Shown in pieces: positions 8,238 to 16,973 of a stretch of 64,000 nucleotides of DNA. The translations under genes and the position numbers were made by a program. Under the pieces are notes generated by a model. That model saw nothing but the letters and a program-made list of their open reading frames with translations. It was not told where the DNA came from and searched no databases. This DNA comes from Streptomyces sp. NBC_01262. Its GTDB lineage: Bacteria > Actinomycetota > Actinomycetes > Streptomycetales > Streptomycetaceae. Each line of letters begins with the position of its first letter. Within the stretch, counting starts at the first letter, position 1. The DNA lies in NCBI RefSeq assembly GCF_036226365.1, contig NZ_CP108462.1, positions 4,772,501 through 4,836,500 of the forward strand, written 5' to 3'.

Positions 8238-10175
8238 GCCCTCGCCCTCGCCCTCCGCCGGCAGGTCCAGCATCGGGTTGCCGTCGAAGAAGCCGAAGGG
8301 CTTGAGGTGGAAGCCGACGCGGGTGACGGGCATGACGGGCCAGTCCTCGGGGCGGACGACGTGGTGGGCGCCGATGGTGTACCAGAGGACGAGGTCGGCG
8401 TCGGTGAGGGGGCGGTTGGCGGCGGTGTAGGCGACGAGGCCGTCGGGGCCGGGGTTCTGGGCTACGTAGTCGCCGGCGGCGTAGCGCTCGGCGGGGTCGT
8501 AGGGGGTGGCCCAGAGCTGGCGGGTGGCGAAGCCGCCGCGGTTGGCCTGCTGGGAGCCGTCCTGCCAGAGGGGGAGGGTGTAGGCACCGGGTTCGATCTT
8601 GTAGGCGGGGGCGGCGCCCAGCGCCGTGGTGGTGTCGGCGCTCGCGATGAGCCAGGCGCGGCCGCGCAGCGGGTCGGGGAGGCGCTGGGCGTCGGCTTCG
8701 CGGGTGAGGTGGGTCTTACGGGTGCGCCAGGCGTTGCCGTGGGGGTTGCCGGGGCCGGTGGGCTCGGCGGTCGACTCGACCTCGTAGAGGTTGTTGCGGT
8801 CGCCGTCGACGCGGGTGTCCATGCGGACGCTGAAGTAGTGCTCGTGGTTGGGCGCGTAGAGGTTCTGGGCGATCTTCGTGCCGTACTCGGGCTCTTCACC
8901 ATCGGGCAGCGCGCCGACCGACAGGACGCCGGTCAGCTTGATCTCGAACTCGATCGAGCCGTCGAGGTAGAAGTTCCAGTAGAAGCCGTACTCGTAGTTG
9001 CCGACGGTGGCGATGAAGGAGACGACGAGCCGCCGGTTGCGGCGCACCTCGCCGCGCTCGGTGCGGAAGTCGGTGTGCTTCCAGCCGATCGAGGCGTCCT
9101 CCTCGTGCATGCAGATGGCGTTGCCGATGCGGACGGGTCCGCCGTCCTGGTCGTTGACGTACGCGTCGAAGTAGTGGATCTCGCCGAGGCAGTCGCAGCC
9201 CAGCTCAAGGGAGTTGGCGAGCCAGCCGAGGCCGTACTCGCCCATGTCGAAGACGTTCTTGTTCCAGTGGGTGGGGGCCGGGTCGCCGTACGGGACGTAC
9301 ATCTCGGAGAGCGAGACGCGGTGCAGTACGGGGCGGAGCACGCCCTTGTCGACGTAGCCGATGTCGTGCAGGACGAGGCCCTCGCGGGGCGTGAAGCCGA
9401 TCCGCAGGCGCCAGTTGGCCCACTCGACGGCGTGGCCGGTGACGGTGAAGGACGGGCCGCCGGGCTGGGTGATGGAGATGGGCTTCAGGGGGGCGCGCAC
9501 CTGGTCGAAGGCGGGGACGTTGCCGGGGGCGGTCAGCAGCTCGGGGTAGTAGTTGCCGGGCTGGGGCGGCAGCGGGACGACGCCGTGGTCGACGACGTCG
9601 GTCACGGTCATGGTGTCCAGGTCGACGGTGACGATCAGGCCCTCGACGGGACGGGCGTAGCCGTTGTCGTCGGGGCCGGAGCGGACGAAGGTCAGCGGGC
9701 GGGCGATGCGGCGCAGGGACGGATCGTCCTCGGGGCCGGTGTAGCCGCCCGCCCAGGGGTCGACCATGGCGAGGGAGAAGTCCTCGACGCCGCGCAGCCG
9801 CATCGCCGCCTGCCAGCGCTCGTCCTCGATGACGAGCTGCTCGCAGGCCATGAACTCCTCGAACATCATCGGCGGCTGGCTGCCCTCCACGGTCCGCCAG
9901 GACACCACCCCCGCCCCGCTGAGCGACACGACCGCCTCGTAGGTGGCGGCGAGTTTCGGGTTGCGCAGCAGCACGGCCGCCCGCCGGTCCCACTCCGTGC
10001 CGGGGCGCCAGGCACGGAGCAGGTCCTTGGCCGGTTCGGCCAGCTCGACGTAGACGAAGCGGGTCCCGGCGGGCAGCCTGCCGCTCGCGCCGAGCACGCC
10101 GGCGGCCAGGGCGATCTCATCGGGGGTGAGCGGCTCTAGGGGGTGGGCGGCGGGGCTGGTCTGTGCGGTGTCCAT
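8220..10175 (-). CDS. Copper-containing primary-amine oxidase
   Basis: 651 aa, the length expected for the topaquinone enzymes (Arthrobacter enzyme about 640). It oxidises primary amines to aldehyde, ammonia and H2O2. The topaquinone tyrosine lies in VGNYEYGFYW (Tyr near residue 394, consensus N-Y-D/E). The catalytic base Asp is in IHYFDAYVND. The copper ligands are the HxH in PNHEHYFSVRMD and the late His in GAHHVVRPEDWPVMP. The two N-terminal amine-oxidase domains are also recognisable. No signal peptide is seen, as in cytosolic tyramine or phenethylamine oxidases. The protein ends in GCHC, a small Cys-rich tail I cannot explain. Substrate preference is not readable. Confidence 0.95.
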   Translation of the reverse strand: MDTAQTSPAAHPLEPLTPDEIALAAGVLGASGRLPAGTRFVYVELAEPAKDLLRAWRPGTEWDRRAAVLLRNPKLAATYEAVVSLSGAGVVSWRTVEGSQPPMMFEEFMACEQLVIEDERWQAAMRLRGVEDFSLAMVDPWAGGYTGPEDDPSLRRIARPLTFVRSGPDDNGYARPVEGLIVTVDLDTMTVTDVVDHGVVPLPPQPGNYYPELLTAPGNVPAFDQVRAPLKPISITQPGGPSFTVTGHAVEWANWRLRIGFTPREGLVLHDIGYVDKGVLRPVLHRVSLSEMYVPYGDPAPTHWNKNVFDMGEYGLGWLANSLELGCDCLGEIHYFDAYVNDQDGGPVRIGNAICMHEEDASIGWKHTDFRTERGEVRRNRRLVVSFIATVGNYEYGFYWNFYLDGSIEFEIKLTGVLSVGALPDGEEPEYGTKIAQNLYAPNHEHYFSVRMDTRVDGDRNNLYEVESTAEPTGPGNPHGNAWRTRKTHLTREADAQRLPDPLRGRAWLIASADTTTALGAAPAYKIEPGAYTLPLWQDGSQQANRGGFATRQLWATPYDPAERYAAGDYVAQNPGPDGLVAYTAANRPLTDADLVLWYTIGAHHVVRPEDWPVMPVTRVGFHLKPFGFFDGNPMLDLPAEGEGEGSGCHC

Positions 10176-10230
10176 GCCGCGATGGTAGAAAGCCCCGATT
10201 TCGGCCGGTCACCACTGTTTGTTACGGGCG

Positions 10231-10261
10231 CTGTACGGGTGCCGTTACGGGTGCCGTACAG
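10231..10261 (-). terminator. Weak hairpin between the DUF1906 gene and the amine oxidase gene
   Basis: An 8-bp inverted repeat (CTGTACGG / CCGTACAG) with a 15-base loop lies just beyond the stop codon of the leftward DUF1906 gene. The loop contains a direct repeat of GGGTGCCGT. There is no U-run. It may be a weak terminator. Confidence 0.4.
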
Positions 10262-10264
10262 GCA

Positions 10265-11095
10265 CTAGACGATCGCCACCGGCGCGTCCCATGCACTGCG
10301 GTCCACCGTGATCGTGACCCCGCCGCGCGTCTCCTTGCTGTTGACCAGGTACTGGTGGCCCCGGCGGTGCCCGGTGTACAGCGTCGAGGCGTACGGCCAG
10401 TCCGTGGTCGTGGTCCTGACCTTGTCGTAGTACGCGTACCAGAGGATGTCGGGCAGGTCCGTGCGGTCGGTGGCCTTGGCGACGGCCGCCGCGCTCGTGC
10501 TCTTGAAGCCGTAGAAGCCCGCCCAGTAGTTCTTGGCGTGCACGGCCTTGTCCCAGGCGCGGATGTAGGTCAGGACGGCGCTGACGCAGGAGGTGTTGGT
10601 GATGTCGTACGCCTCCATGTCCAGGTAGACCGCGCTGCCGGCCTTCATGCCGAGCGCGGCGGCCTTCGCGACCGCGTCCGTGCCGTCCGTTTTGCCCAGC
10701 GAGGCCGCGGTGGACGCGGTGAGCTTCTCCGGGTTGGAGCTGGTCTGGCACGGCGGCTGCGCTCCGACGTACAGCGGGATCAGCTTCCAGCCGGAGGCGC
10801 TCACCGACTTCACCCAGGACGAGGTGAGCTGCGGCTGCGCGCAGCCCCGGTTCTTGCCGCCGACGTAGACGGCGGCGGCGCCGTAGAACTTCGTGGCCTT
10901 CCATGCCTTCATCGCCGACAGCTTGGGGGCGGTGCAGGTGTCGAACGCGCGGCCGGAGTACAGGGAGGGCGCCGGCCTCGACGTGGTCGAGGTGGTGGCG
11001 GCGTTGGCCGTCAGCGCGCCTCCGATGAGCGCGGCCACGCCGGCCGCCGACCAGGCGGCGTAGCGCCGACGCTTCGAAATCCGGTGACCGGACAA
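10265..11095 (-). CDS. Secreted DUF1906 glycoside-hydrolase-like protein
   Basis: About 276 aa from TTG 11095 (MSGHRISKRRRYAAW). A second TTG at 11125 would add ten residues and cannot be excluded, but GGGGGTAAG sits just before the chosen one. The basic start, hydrophobic core and ALTANAA make an export signal. The mature part matches the Rv2525c-like/DUF1906 family: it opens at GRAFDTCTAP, contains YVGG, the LIPLYVGAQ strand, AVYLDMEAYD (acidic residues where TIM-barrel lysozyme-like enzymes have their catalytic pair), WAGFYGF, and ends WDAPVAIV. The family is predicted to act on the cell wall or a secreted glycan; activity is unproven. Four cysteines could form disulfides. Confidence 0.88.
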   Translation of the reverse strand: MSGHRISKRRRYAAWSAAGVAALIGGALTANAATTSTTSRPAPSLYSGRAFDTCTAPKLSAMKAWKATKFYGAAAVYVGGKNRGCAQPQLTSSWVKSVSASGWKLIPLYVGAQPPCQTSSNPEKLTASTAASLGKTDGTDAVAKAAALGMKAGSAVYLDMEAYDITNTSCVSAVLTYIRAWDKAVHAKNYWAGFYGFKSTSAAAVAKATDRTDLPDILWYAYYDKVRTTTTDWPYASTLYTGHRRGHQYLVNSKETRGGVTITVDRSAWDAPVAIV

Positions 11096-11182
11096 GGACT
11101 TACCCCCAGCAAGACGTACGCACAAAAAACGACTGGCGCAGGTTAGCGGGTGGCCCTGCCCGGGATCACAGCAGGTCGGGTT

Positions 11183-11713
11183 TCACAGCAGGTCGCCGGG
11201 GCGGAGGCGGAACACCAGCAGGCGCATGTCGTAGTACTTCTCGGTCTCGCCGACCCATTCCATGCCGATCCGGCGCGCGGTCGCCCCGGCGCGGTCGTTG
11301 GTGGGGCGGGCGACGGCGAGGACCTCGTCGAGGCCCTCGGCGAAGGCCCAGCGGGCGAGGGCCCGGCCGGCCTCGGTGGCGTAGCCCTGTCCCCAGGCGT
11401 CGGGGTGGAGCTGCCAGCCCATCTCCAGGTCCTCGCCGCGCGGCGGCAGGGGCAGCAGGACGGCGCCGCCGATGACGCGGGCGTTCTCGCGCAGCTCGAT
11501 CGCCCAGCGGCCGGCGGGTGGGAGGAGGCGGGCGGCCTCGCCGGTCCACTGCTGGAGGACGAGCCGCATGGCGGCGACGTCTGGGACTCGGTCCATGGCC
11601 GGGCTGAGCCAGCCCGAGACGCCGGGGGCGCCGTAGATGGCGAGGGCGGCTTCGTCGTCGTCGATGTGCCAGGGCCGGAGCAGCAACCGTTCGGTGACCA
11701 GTTGTCCCACCAT
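11183..11713 (-). CDS. GNAT family N-acetyltransferase (RimJ/RimL type)
   Basis: 176 aa. The N-terminus VTERLLLRPWHIDDDEAAL and the acetyl-CoA loop region MGWQLHPDAWGQGYATEAGRAL (Q-G-x-A/G-T motif), followed by ARPTNDRAGATARRIGMEWVG, are typical of the RimJ/RimL branch that acetylates protein N-termini or small amines. It lies nine bases downstream of the phosphatase gene on the same strand, so it is likely co-transcribed. The substrate is unknown. Confidence 0.9.
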   Translation of the reverse strand: MVGQLVTERLLLRPWHIDDDEAALAIYGAPGVSGWLSPAMDRVPDVAAMRLVLQQWTGEAARLLPPAGRWAIELRENARVIGGAVLLPLPPRGEDLEMGWQLHPDAWGQGYATEAGRALARWAFAEGLDEVLAVARPTNDRAGATARRIGMEWVGETEKYYDMRLLVFRLRPGDLL

Positions 11714-11722
11714 TTCTCCACT

Positions 11723-12970
11723 CTAAAGGCGGAGGATGACAAGCGCCGTGTCGTCGGTGGGCCCCCCTCGCGGGGACAGTTCGGCGAGGAGGGTGTCGGC
11801 CAGGGTCTCGGGGTCGAGGCGGGCGTGCCGGGCCAGCGCGGTGGCGAGGCGGTCGAGGCCGGTGTCGATGTCCTCGGTGCGGCGTTCGACGAGGCCGTCG
11901 GTATAGAGGACGAGGGTGGCGCCGTCGTCGAAGCCGATGGTGGCCTGGGGCTGGGGGACGGGTTCGGGGCGGGCGCCCAGCGGCGGGTCGGTGGCCCGGT
12001 CGAGGAAGTGGACGGTGCCGTCGGGCTGGAGCAGGACCGGGGGCGGGTGGCCGGCACTGCTGTACGTGATGGTGTGCGCGGGGGAGTCGATGACGGTCTG
12101 GACGGCGGTGGCCGACTCGGCGCCGGGCACCCACCTGGCGTACAGGCCCAGCACGTCCAGGGCGCGGGCGGGCCCGTCGGCGGCGCGGACGGCGGCGCTC
12201 AGCGCGCTGCGGAGCTGGCCCATGACGCAGGCCGCCGACAGCCCGTGGCCGACGACATCGCCGACGGCCACGGCGACGCGGTCGCCCTCGTCGGTGAGCT
12301 CGACCAGCTCGTACCAGTCCCCGCAGACGTTGAGGGCGCCGACGGCGGGCCGGTAGCGCACCGCCACGGGCCGGTGGCCGACCGGACGGGGCGGGGGCAG
12401 CATGGCCTCCTGGAGGGTCAGGGCCACCTCGCGTTCGCGGGCGTGGGCCTGACGCAGCCGCTCGTTGACCGCCTGCAGTTCCCGGGCGCGGCTGTAGAGG
12501 TCCGCCTCAAGGACCTGGCGCCGGTCGGCCGGCTCGCCGCCCAGGCTGTCGCGGCGCCGGATCAGCTCGGTGACCTCCTCCACCCGCTGCACGATCAGCG
12601 CCACCTTGCCGTCCGCGTCGAGCACGGGGACGTTGACCGGGCTCCAGTACCGCTCCTCGAAGACGCCGGGTCGGCCGGGGATCTCCACGTCGTAGCGCTG
12701 CAACGCCATGCTGTCGGGCTCGGCCGTATCCACGACGCGGCTCAGGGACGCCTCAAGGTTGCGGACGCCCGTAGCGGCGGGGTCGGAGGGATTGTCGGGG
12801 AAGAGCTCGAAGAGGGACCGGCCCAGCAGTTCCTCGCGCTCGCGGCCCGTCATGCGGGCGAACGCCTCGTTGACCTCGATGACGACCAGGTCGGGCGTCA
12901 TCACCATCACCGCCCCGGGCAGGGCGTGGAAGACCGCCCTGTAGTCGATCTCCGGCTCCGAACCGCCCAT
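11723..12970 (-). CDS. PAS-domain PP2C-type (SpoIIE/RsbU) serine phosphatase
   Basis: 415 aa. A PAS sensor domain occupies about residues 10–120 (YRAVFHALPGAVMVMTPDL, then LGRSLFELFPDN and a PAC-like part). A coiled-coil linker follows at about 145–190. A SpoIIE-type phosphatase domain follows, with LQEAMLPP, GDWYELVEL (metal Asp), VAVGDVVGHGLSAA and a terminal PTDDTALVILRL. Such enzymes dephosphorylate anti-sigma antagonists in partner-switching systems, which are numerous in Streptomyces. No cognate anti-sigma or antagonist gene is adjacent. ATG 12970 (MGGSEPEID) is preferred because the upstream 40 residues do not fit the PAS domain. Confidence 0.9.
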   Translation of the reverse strand: MGGSEPEIDYRAVFHALPGAVMVMTPDLVVIEVNEAFARMTGREREELLGRSLFELFPDNPSDPAATGVRNLEASLSRVVDTAEPDSMALQRYDVEIPGRPGVFEERYWSPVNVPVLDADGKVALIVQRVEEVTELIRRRDSLGGEPADRRQVLEADLYSRARELQAVNERLRQAHAREREVALTLQEAMLPPPRPVGHRPVAVRYRPAVGALNVCGDWYELVELTDEGDRVAVAVGDVVGHGLSAACVMGQLRSALSAAVRAADGPARALDVLGLYARWVPGAESATAVQTVIDSPAHTITYSSAGHPPPVLLQPDGTVHFLDRATDPPLGARPEPVPQPQATIGFDDGATLVLYTDGLVERRTEDIDTGLDRLATALARHARLDPETLADTLLAELSPRGGPTDDTALVILRL

Positions 12971-13134
12971 GTGCCGCCGCCTCGACGCGCCCGCCACCTC
13001 AGGGTCTGTCCAGACCCTTCCTCTGACCACCCACGATAGGCCGTACCGGCCGCTATGGCAGGAAATCGCACGGACGGCGGAAACTGTCACGGCCGTCGTA
13101 GACAGTCCCCAGTGATGTGGCTAGGGTTTTTCAC

Positions 13135-13434
13135 GTGACCGCGGAAACCCGTCTCGACGATGACGACTACCCCGCCTACACCATGGGCCGCGCCGCCGAG
13201 CTGATCGACGCCACGCCCGCGTTCCTGCGGGCGCTGGGCGAGGCGCGGCTGATCACCCCACTGCGGTCCGAGGGCGGCCATCGCCGCTACTCCCGCCATC
13301 AGCTCCGGATCGCCGCCCGGGCGCGCGAGCTGGTCGGCCAGGGCACCCCGGTGGAGGCCGCCTGCCGGATCGTGGTCCTGGAGGACCAGCTCGAAGAAGC
13401 CCTGCGGGTGAACGAGGAGCTACGCAATACCTAA
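13135..13434 (+). CDS. Small MerR-like helix-turn-helix protein
   Basis: 99 aa from GTG 13135, or 105 aa from GTG 13117. The DNA-binding segment [22 protein letters not shown], with [17 protein letters not shown] forming the wing, is MerR-type. The C-terminal helix ([22 protein letters not shown]) would dimerise. There is no effector domain. It precedes the cold-shock gene on the same strand, but a terminator separates them, so the two may be functionally linked without sharing an mRNA. Confidence 0.82.
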   Translation: MTAETRLDDDDYPAYTMGRAAELIDATPAFLRALGEARLITPLRSEGGHRRYSRHQLRIAARARELVGQGTPVEAACRIVVLEDQLEEALRVNEELRNT

Positions 13435-13437
13435 CGC

Positions 13438-13459
13438 GGCGACTACAGAAATAGTCGCC
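13438..13459 (+). terminator. Hairpin terminator after the MerR-like gene
   Basis: A perfect 8-bp stem GGCGACTA/TAGTCGCC with a six-base loop starts four bases after the stop codon and is followed by CGACGTTTTCG. It separates the regulator from the cold-shock gene. Confidence 0.7.
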
Positions 13460-13627
13460 CGACGTTTTCGCCGGGGCCGTGATACCGTTGACCCGGTTGC
13501 AGTTGTGGTTCCCAAAGACTTTACACACGTTCTCCGGCACTTTTTTCCGGATCGGGAAATCATCGCGGCAACGCGAACACGGATTCGCGCAGTGCGAACC
13601 CGGGCATTTCCTGAAGGAGAACACAGT

Positions 13628-13831
13628 ATGGCTACTGGCACCGTTAAGTGGTTCAACGCGGAAAAGGGTTTCGGCTTCATCGAGCAGGACGGTGGCGGCG
13701 CTGACGTCTTCGCCCACTACTCGAACATCGCCGCCCAGGGCTTCCGCGAGCTCCACGAGGGCCAGAAGGTTAACTTCGACGTCACGCAGGGCCAGAAGGG
13801 CCCGCAGGCCGAGAACATCGTTCCCGCCTGA
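13628..13831 (+). CDS. Cold-shock protein (CspA family)
   Basis: 67 aa, a single OB-fold cold-shock domain binding single-stranded RNA and DNA. Both RNP motifs are intact: [18 protein letters not shown] (RNP1, KGFGFI) and DVFAHYSNI (RNP2, VFAHY). AAGGAGA lies seven bases before the ATG. A leader of roughly 170 bases precedes it, and cspA-type leaders often respond to temperature. A strong terminator and then a DEAD-box helicase follow, the classic RNA-remodelling pair. Confidence 0.97.
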   Translation: MATGTVKWFNAEKGFGFIEQDGGGADVFAHYSNIAAQGFRELHEGQKVNFDVTQGQKGPQAENIVPA

Positions 13832-13870
13832 CGCGACTGACGCGCTGCACCACTGACGCGTCCAACGTAG

Positions 13871-13903
13871 TGAGGGCCCGCACCTTATGGGTGCGGGCCC
13901 TCA
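13871..13903 (+). terminator. Strong intrinsic terminator after the cold-shock gene
   Basis: A perfect 14-bp stem TGAGGGCCCGCACC with its complement and a five-base loop is followed seven bases later by TTTTTAGTT. It is one of the clearest terminators in the window. Confidence 0.92.
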
Positions 13904-14005
13904 CTCGTGCTTTTTAGTTATCCCGCTATTCCGCTTTATTTCGGCTCGTTCTTGCGATTCCTGCCTGGATTTCCCCGGTACGCGCCGCATCGAGGAAGGT
14001 TTCGC

Positions 14006-15484
14006 ATGAACCGCACTGCCCGCACCAATGACCGATATTCCCGCGGCAGCTCCACCCGCACCAGCGGCAGCTCCACCCGCAGCGCCCCCGCCCGCAGCAG
14101 CTACCGCGGCAACGGTGGCGGCGGTGGCGGCGGCAGCCGCCGCCCCTCGGCCTCCCTCCAGGGTGAGTTCGCCCTGCCGACCGGCACCTCGCCCGCGCTT
14201 CCGGCCGTCGCGGAGTTCGCCGAGCTGGACATGCCGGCCGAGCTGCTCCAGGCCCTCACCGCCCAGGGCGTGACCGTGCCGTTCCCGATCCAGGGCGCGA
14301 CGCTGCCGAACACCCTGGCCGGCCGTGACGTGCTGGGCCGCGGTCGTACGGGATCGGGCAAGACCCTGGCCTTCGGGCTGGCGCTGCTCGCCCGTACCGC
14401 CGGACTGCGCGCCGAGCCCCGCCAGCCGCTGGCCCTCGTCCTGGTCCCGACCCGGGAACTGGCGCAGCAGGTCACCGACGCGCTGACGCCGTACGCCCGT
14501 GCGCTGCGGCTGCGGGTCGGCACAGTGGTGGGCGGCATGTCGATCGGCCGCCAGGCGAGCGTGCTGCGCGGTGGCGTGGAGCTGGTCGTGGCGACGCCGG
14601 GCCGGCTCAAGGACCTCATCGAGCGCCGCGACTGCCGCCTGGACCGGGTGAAGATCACGGTGCTGGACGAGGCCGACCAGATGACGGACATGGGCTTCAT
14701 GCCGCAGGTCACCGAGCTGCTGGAGCAGGTGCAGCCGGGCGGCCAGACGATGCTGTTCTCCGCGACGCTGGACCGCAACGTCGACCGGCTCGTGAAGCGC
14801 TTCCTCACCGACCCGGTGGTGCACTCGGTCGACCCCTCGGCCGGCACGATCACGACGATGGAGCACCACGTGCTGCACGTCCACCCGGCCGACAAGCACG
14901 CCACCACCACCGAGATCGCGGCCCGCGACGGCAAGGTGATCATGTTCCTGGACACCAAGCACGCCGTGGACCGGCTCACCAAGGACCTGCTGGCCAGCGG
15001 CGTCCGCGCGGCCGCCCTGCACGGCGGCAAGTCGCAGCCGCAGCGCACCCGCACCCTCGCCCAGTTCAAGGACGGGCACGTCAGCGTGCTGGTGGCCACC
15101 AATGTCGCGGCCCGCGGCATCCACGTGGACAACCTGGACCTGGTCGTCAACGTCGACCCGCCCACTGACCACAAGGACTACCTGCACCGCGGCGGCCGTA
15201 CCGCCCGGGCCGGTGAGTCCGGCAGCGTCATCACCCTGGTGGTGCCCAACCAGCGCCGCGACATGGACCGCCTGATGAGCGCCGCCGGGATCACCCCGCG
15301 CATCACCCAGGTCCGCTCCGGTGACGCCGAGCTCACCCGGATCACCGGCGCCCAGACCCCCTCCGGGATCCCCGTCACGATCACCGCCCCGGCGGCCCCC
15401 GACCGCCCCAAGCGCAGCTCCGCCTCCTCGCGCGGCCGCCGCTCCCCCGCCGGTCAGGCACGCCGCAACTCCCGGGCCGCGTAA
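14006..15484 (+). CDS. DEAD/DEAH-box ATP-dependent RNA helicase
   Basis: 492 aa. ATG 14006 is supported by GAGGAAGG upstream. The first 45 residues are a disordered Ser/Arg/Gly-rich tail containing seven consecutive glycines. The helicase core follows with the Q motif (FPIQGATLP), motif I GRTGSGKT, Ia PTRELAQQ, TPGRL, motif II DEAD (VLDEADQM), motif III SAT, and motifs V and VI in VATNVAARGIHV and HRGGRTARAG. The C-terminal tail is basic and Ser/Arg-rich, suited to RNA binding. It sits directly after the cold-shock protein gene and probably unwinds cold-stabilised mRNA or ribosomal RNA structures. It has its own promoter, because a strong terminator lies upstream. Confidence 0.96.
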   Translation: MNRTARTNDRYSRGSSTRTSGSSTRSAPARSSYRGNGGGGGGGSRRPSASLQGEFALPTGTSPALPAVAEFAELDMPAELLQALTAQGVTVPFPIQGATLPNTLAGRDVLGRGRTGSGKTLAFGLALLARTAGLRAEPRQPLALVLVPTRELAQQVTDALTPYARALRLRVGTVVGGMSIGRQASVLRGGVELVVATPGRLKDLIERRDCRLDRVKITVLDEADQMTDMGFMPQVTELLEQVQPGGQTMLFSATLDRNVDRLVKRFLTDPVVHSVDPSAGTITTMEHHVLHVHPADKHATTTEIAARDGKVIMFLDTKHAVDRLTKDLLASGVRAAALHGGKSQPQRTRTLAQFKDGHVSVLVATNVAARGIHVDNLDLVVNVDPPTDHKDYLHRGGRTARAGESGSVITLVVPNQRRDMDRLMSAAGITPRITQVRSGDAELTRITGAQTPSGIPVTITAPAAPDRPKRSSASSRGRRSPAGQARRNSRAA

Positions 15485-15500
15485 GGTCTCTGAGCGCGAC

Positions 15501-15536
15501 AGCCGGGGCCGTTCACTCAGGTGGACGGCCCCGGCT
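15501..15536 (+). terminator. Hairpin terminator after the helicase gene
   Basis: A 12-bp perfect stem AGCCGGGGCCGT/ACGGCCCCGGCT, extended by three further pairs around one mismatch, begins 16 bases after the stop codon. GCGTGTTGTTCATTT follows as a T-rich tail. Confidence 0.85.
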
Positions 15537-15563
15537 GCGTGTTGTTCATTTCGGCAGGTCAGG

Positions 15564-16925
15564 ATGCGGCGGATGAAACGAATCGCCGCTTCCGCCCTGC
15601 CCCTTGCCGTCGCCGTCACCGCACTGCTGGCGGGCTCCCTGCCCGCGCAGGCGCACACCGGCTCGTCCGGCAGCTACGCCACCAAGACGGTTTACGAACC
15701 GCAGCAGAGTCTGCGGACGTACCAGTCCGCGCCCCGCGGGTTCGTGCCGGTGTTCACCGAGAACGTCTCCCGCCACGGTGCCCGCGCGGCGACCAGCAGC
15801 GAGGACGGCGACCTGATCCTCGCGCTGTGGGACCAGGCGCAGAGCGAGGGCGAACTGACCTCGCGCGGCAAGAAGTTCGGCCCTGAGGTGCGCTCGCTGC
15901 TGGCCGCGCAGGCGAAGATCGGCTACGGGCAGCTCACCGGGCTGGGCAAGCAGGAGATCCAGGACACCGCCGTACGGCTGGAGAAGCGGCTCCCCGGGCT
16001 CTTCTCGCAGATCGCGAAGGACTCGGAGCAGATCGACGTCGTCAGCTCCGGCAAGGACCGGGCCGTCGACAGCGGCAACCTGTTCGCCGCCGCCCTGGGC
16101 GACAACGACCCGGCGGTGAAGTCCCTGATCGGCGCCCCGAGGACCGACCCGGACCTGCTGTACTTCCACAAGTCGGCGGGCGGCGCCGCGTACCGCGCGT
16201 ACATCGCCAACGACCAGCGCCTCGCCACCACCCTGGAGAAGATCACCGACCAGCCGGCGACCGAGGCCGCGGCCCGTCGCGTACTGCGGAAGATCTTCAC
16301 CAAGTCCTTCGTGGACCGGATCTCCGCCGGTGAGTTCTCCTCCGTCGGCACCGACGTCGAGGCGGCGGAGGCGGTCTACAACCTCTACAGCATCGCCCCC
16401 GCGCTGAGCGCCGAGGGCACCTGGCACATGAAGCGCTACATCGCGCCCAAGGACGCCGCCTGGTTCGCGTATCTCAGCGACGCCGAGGACTTCTACGAGA
16501 AGGGCCCGGGCTTCGCGGGCAGCGACATCACCTACAAGATGGCGAGCGTCCTGCTCGACGACTTCTTCGCGAAGATCGAGGCCAAGCGGGCGGGCACCAG
16601 CACCCTGGGCGCGGAGCTGCGCTTCACCCACGCCGAGGAGATCATCCCGCTCGCGGCGCTGATGGGGCTGCCCGGCAGCACCGAGCAGGCCACGGAGGAC
16701 GACCCGTACACCTACGCCAACAACACCTGGCGGGGCGAGTCGGTGGCGCCGATGACGGCGAACATCCAGTGGGACCTGTTCCGCAAGGGCAGCACGTACC
16801 TGGTGCGGATGCTCTACAACGAGAAGGAGACCGCCTTCAAGCAGGGCTGCCGTCCGGTGTCCAAGGGCAGTTACTTCTACGACGTCGACGAGCTGGAGCG
16901 CTGCTTCGGGCGCGCGACCGGCTGA
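15564..16925 (+). CDS. Secreted histidine phosphatase (acid phosphatase/MINPP-like, clade 2)
   Basis: 453 aa. The N-terminus MRRMKRIAAS plus a long Ala/Leu core ending LPAQA is a Sec signal peptide. The catalytic motif is SRHGARA (RHGxR, phosphorylated His) soon after the signal. The proton donor is in LRFTHAEEIIPLAALMG, where HAE replaces the commoner HD, as in multiple inositol-polyphosphate phosphatases. It probably releases phosphate from an organic phosphate, possibly phytate, outside the cell. Two cysteines near the C-terminus (QGCRPV, LERCFG) may pair. ATG 15573 is an alternative start three codons later. A strong terminator upstream indicates its own promoter. Confidence 0.9.
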   Translation: MRRMKRIAASALPLAVAVTALLAGSLPAQAHTGSSGSYATKTVYEPQQSLRTYQSAPRGFVPVFTENVSRHGARAATSSEDGDLILALWDQAQSEGELTSRGKKFGPEVRSLLAAQAKIGYGQLTGLGKQEIQDTAVRLEKRLPGLFSQIAKDSEQIDVVSSGKDRAVDSGNLFAAALGDNDPAVKSLIGAPRTDPDLLYFHKSAGGAAYRAYIANDQRLATTLEKITDQPATEAAARRVLRKIFTKSFVDRISAGEFSSVGTDVEAAEAVYNLYSIAPALSAEGTWHMKRYIAPKDAAWFAYLSDAEDFYEKGPGFAGSDITYKMASVLLDDFFAKIEAKRAGTSTLGAELRFTHAEEIIPLAALMGLPGSTEQATEDDPYTYANNTWRGESVAPMTANIQWDLFRKGSTYLVRMLYNEKETAFKQGCRPVSKGSYFYDVDELERCFGRATG

Positions 16926-16973
16926 TCGGAGGCCACCGGCCGCCGGCCTCGCGCCCGTAGCGCCTGCCTGTTG

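Noticed and set aside
16929-16951. Hairpin between the convergent phosphatase and PEP-mutase-family genes
   Set aside because: Only a six-base outer stem (GAGGCC/GGCCTC) pairs cleanly and there is no U-run, too weak to call as a terminator.
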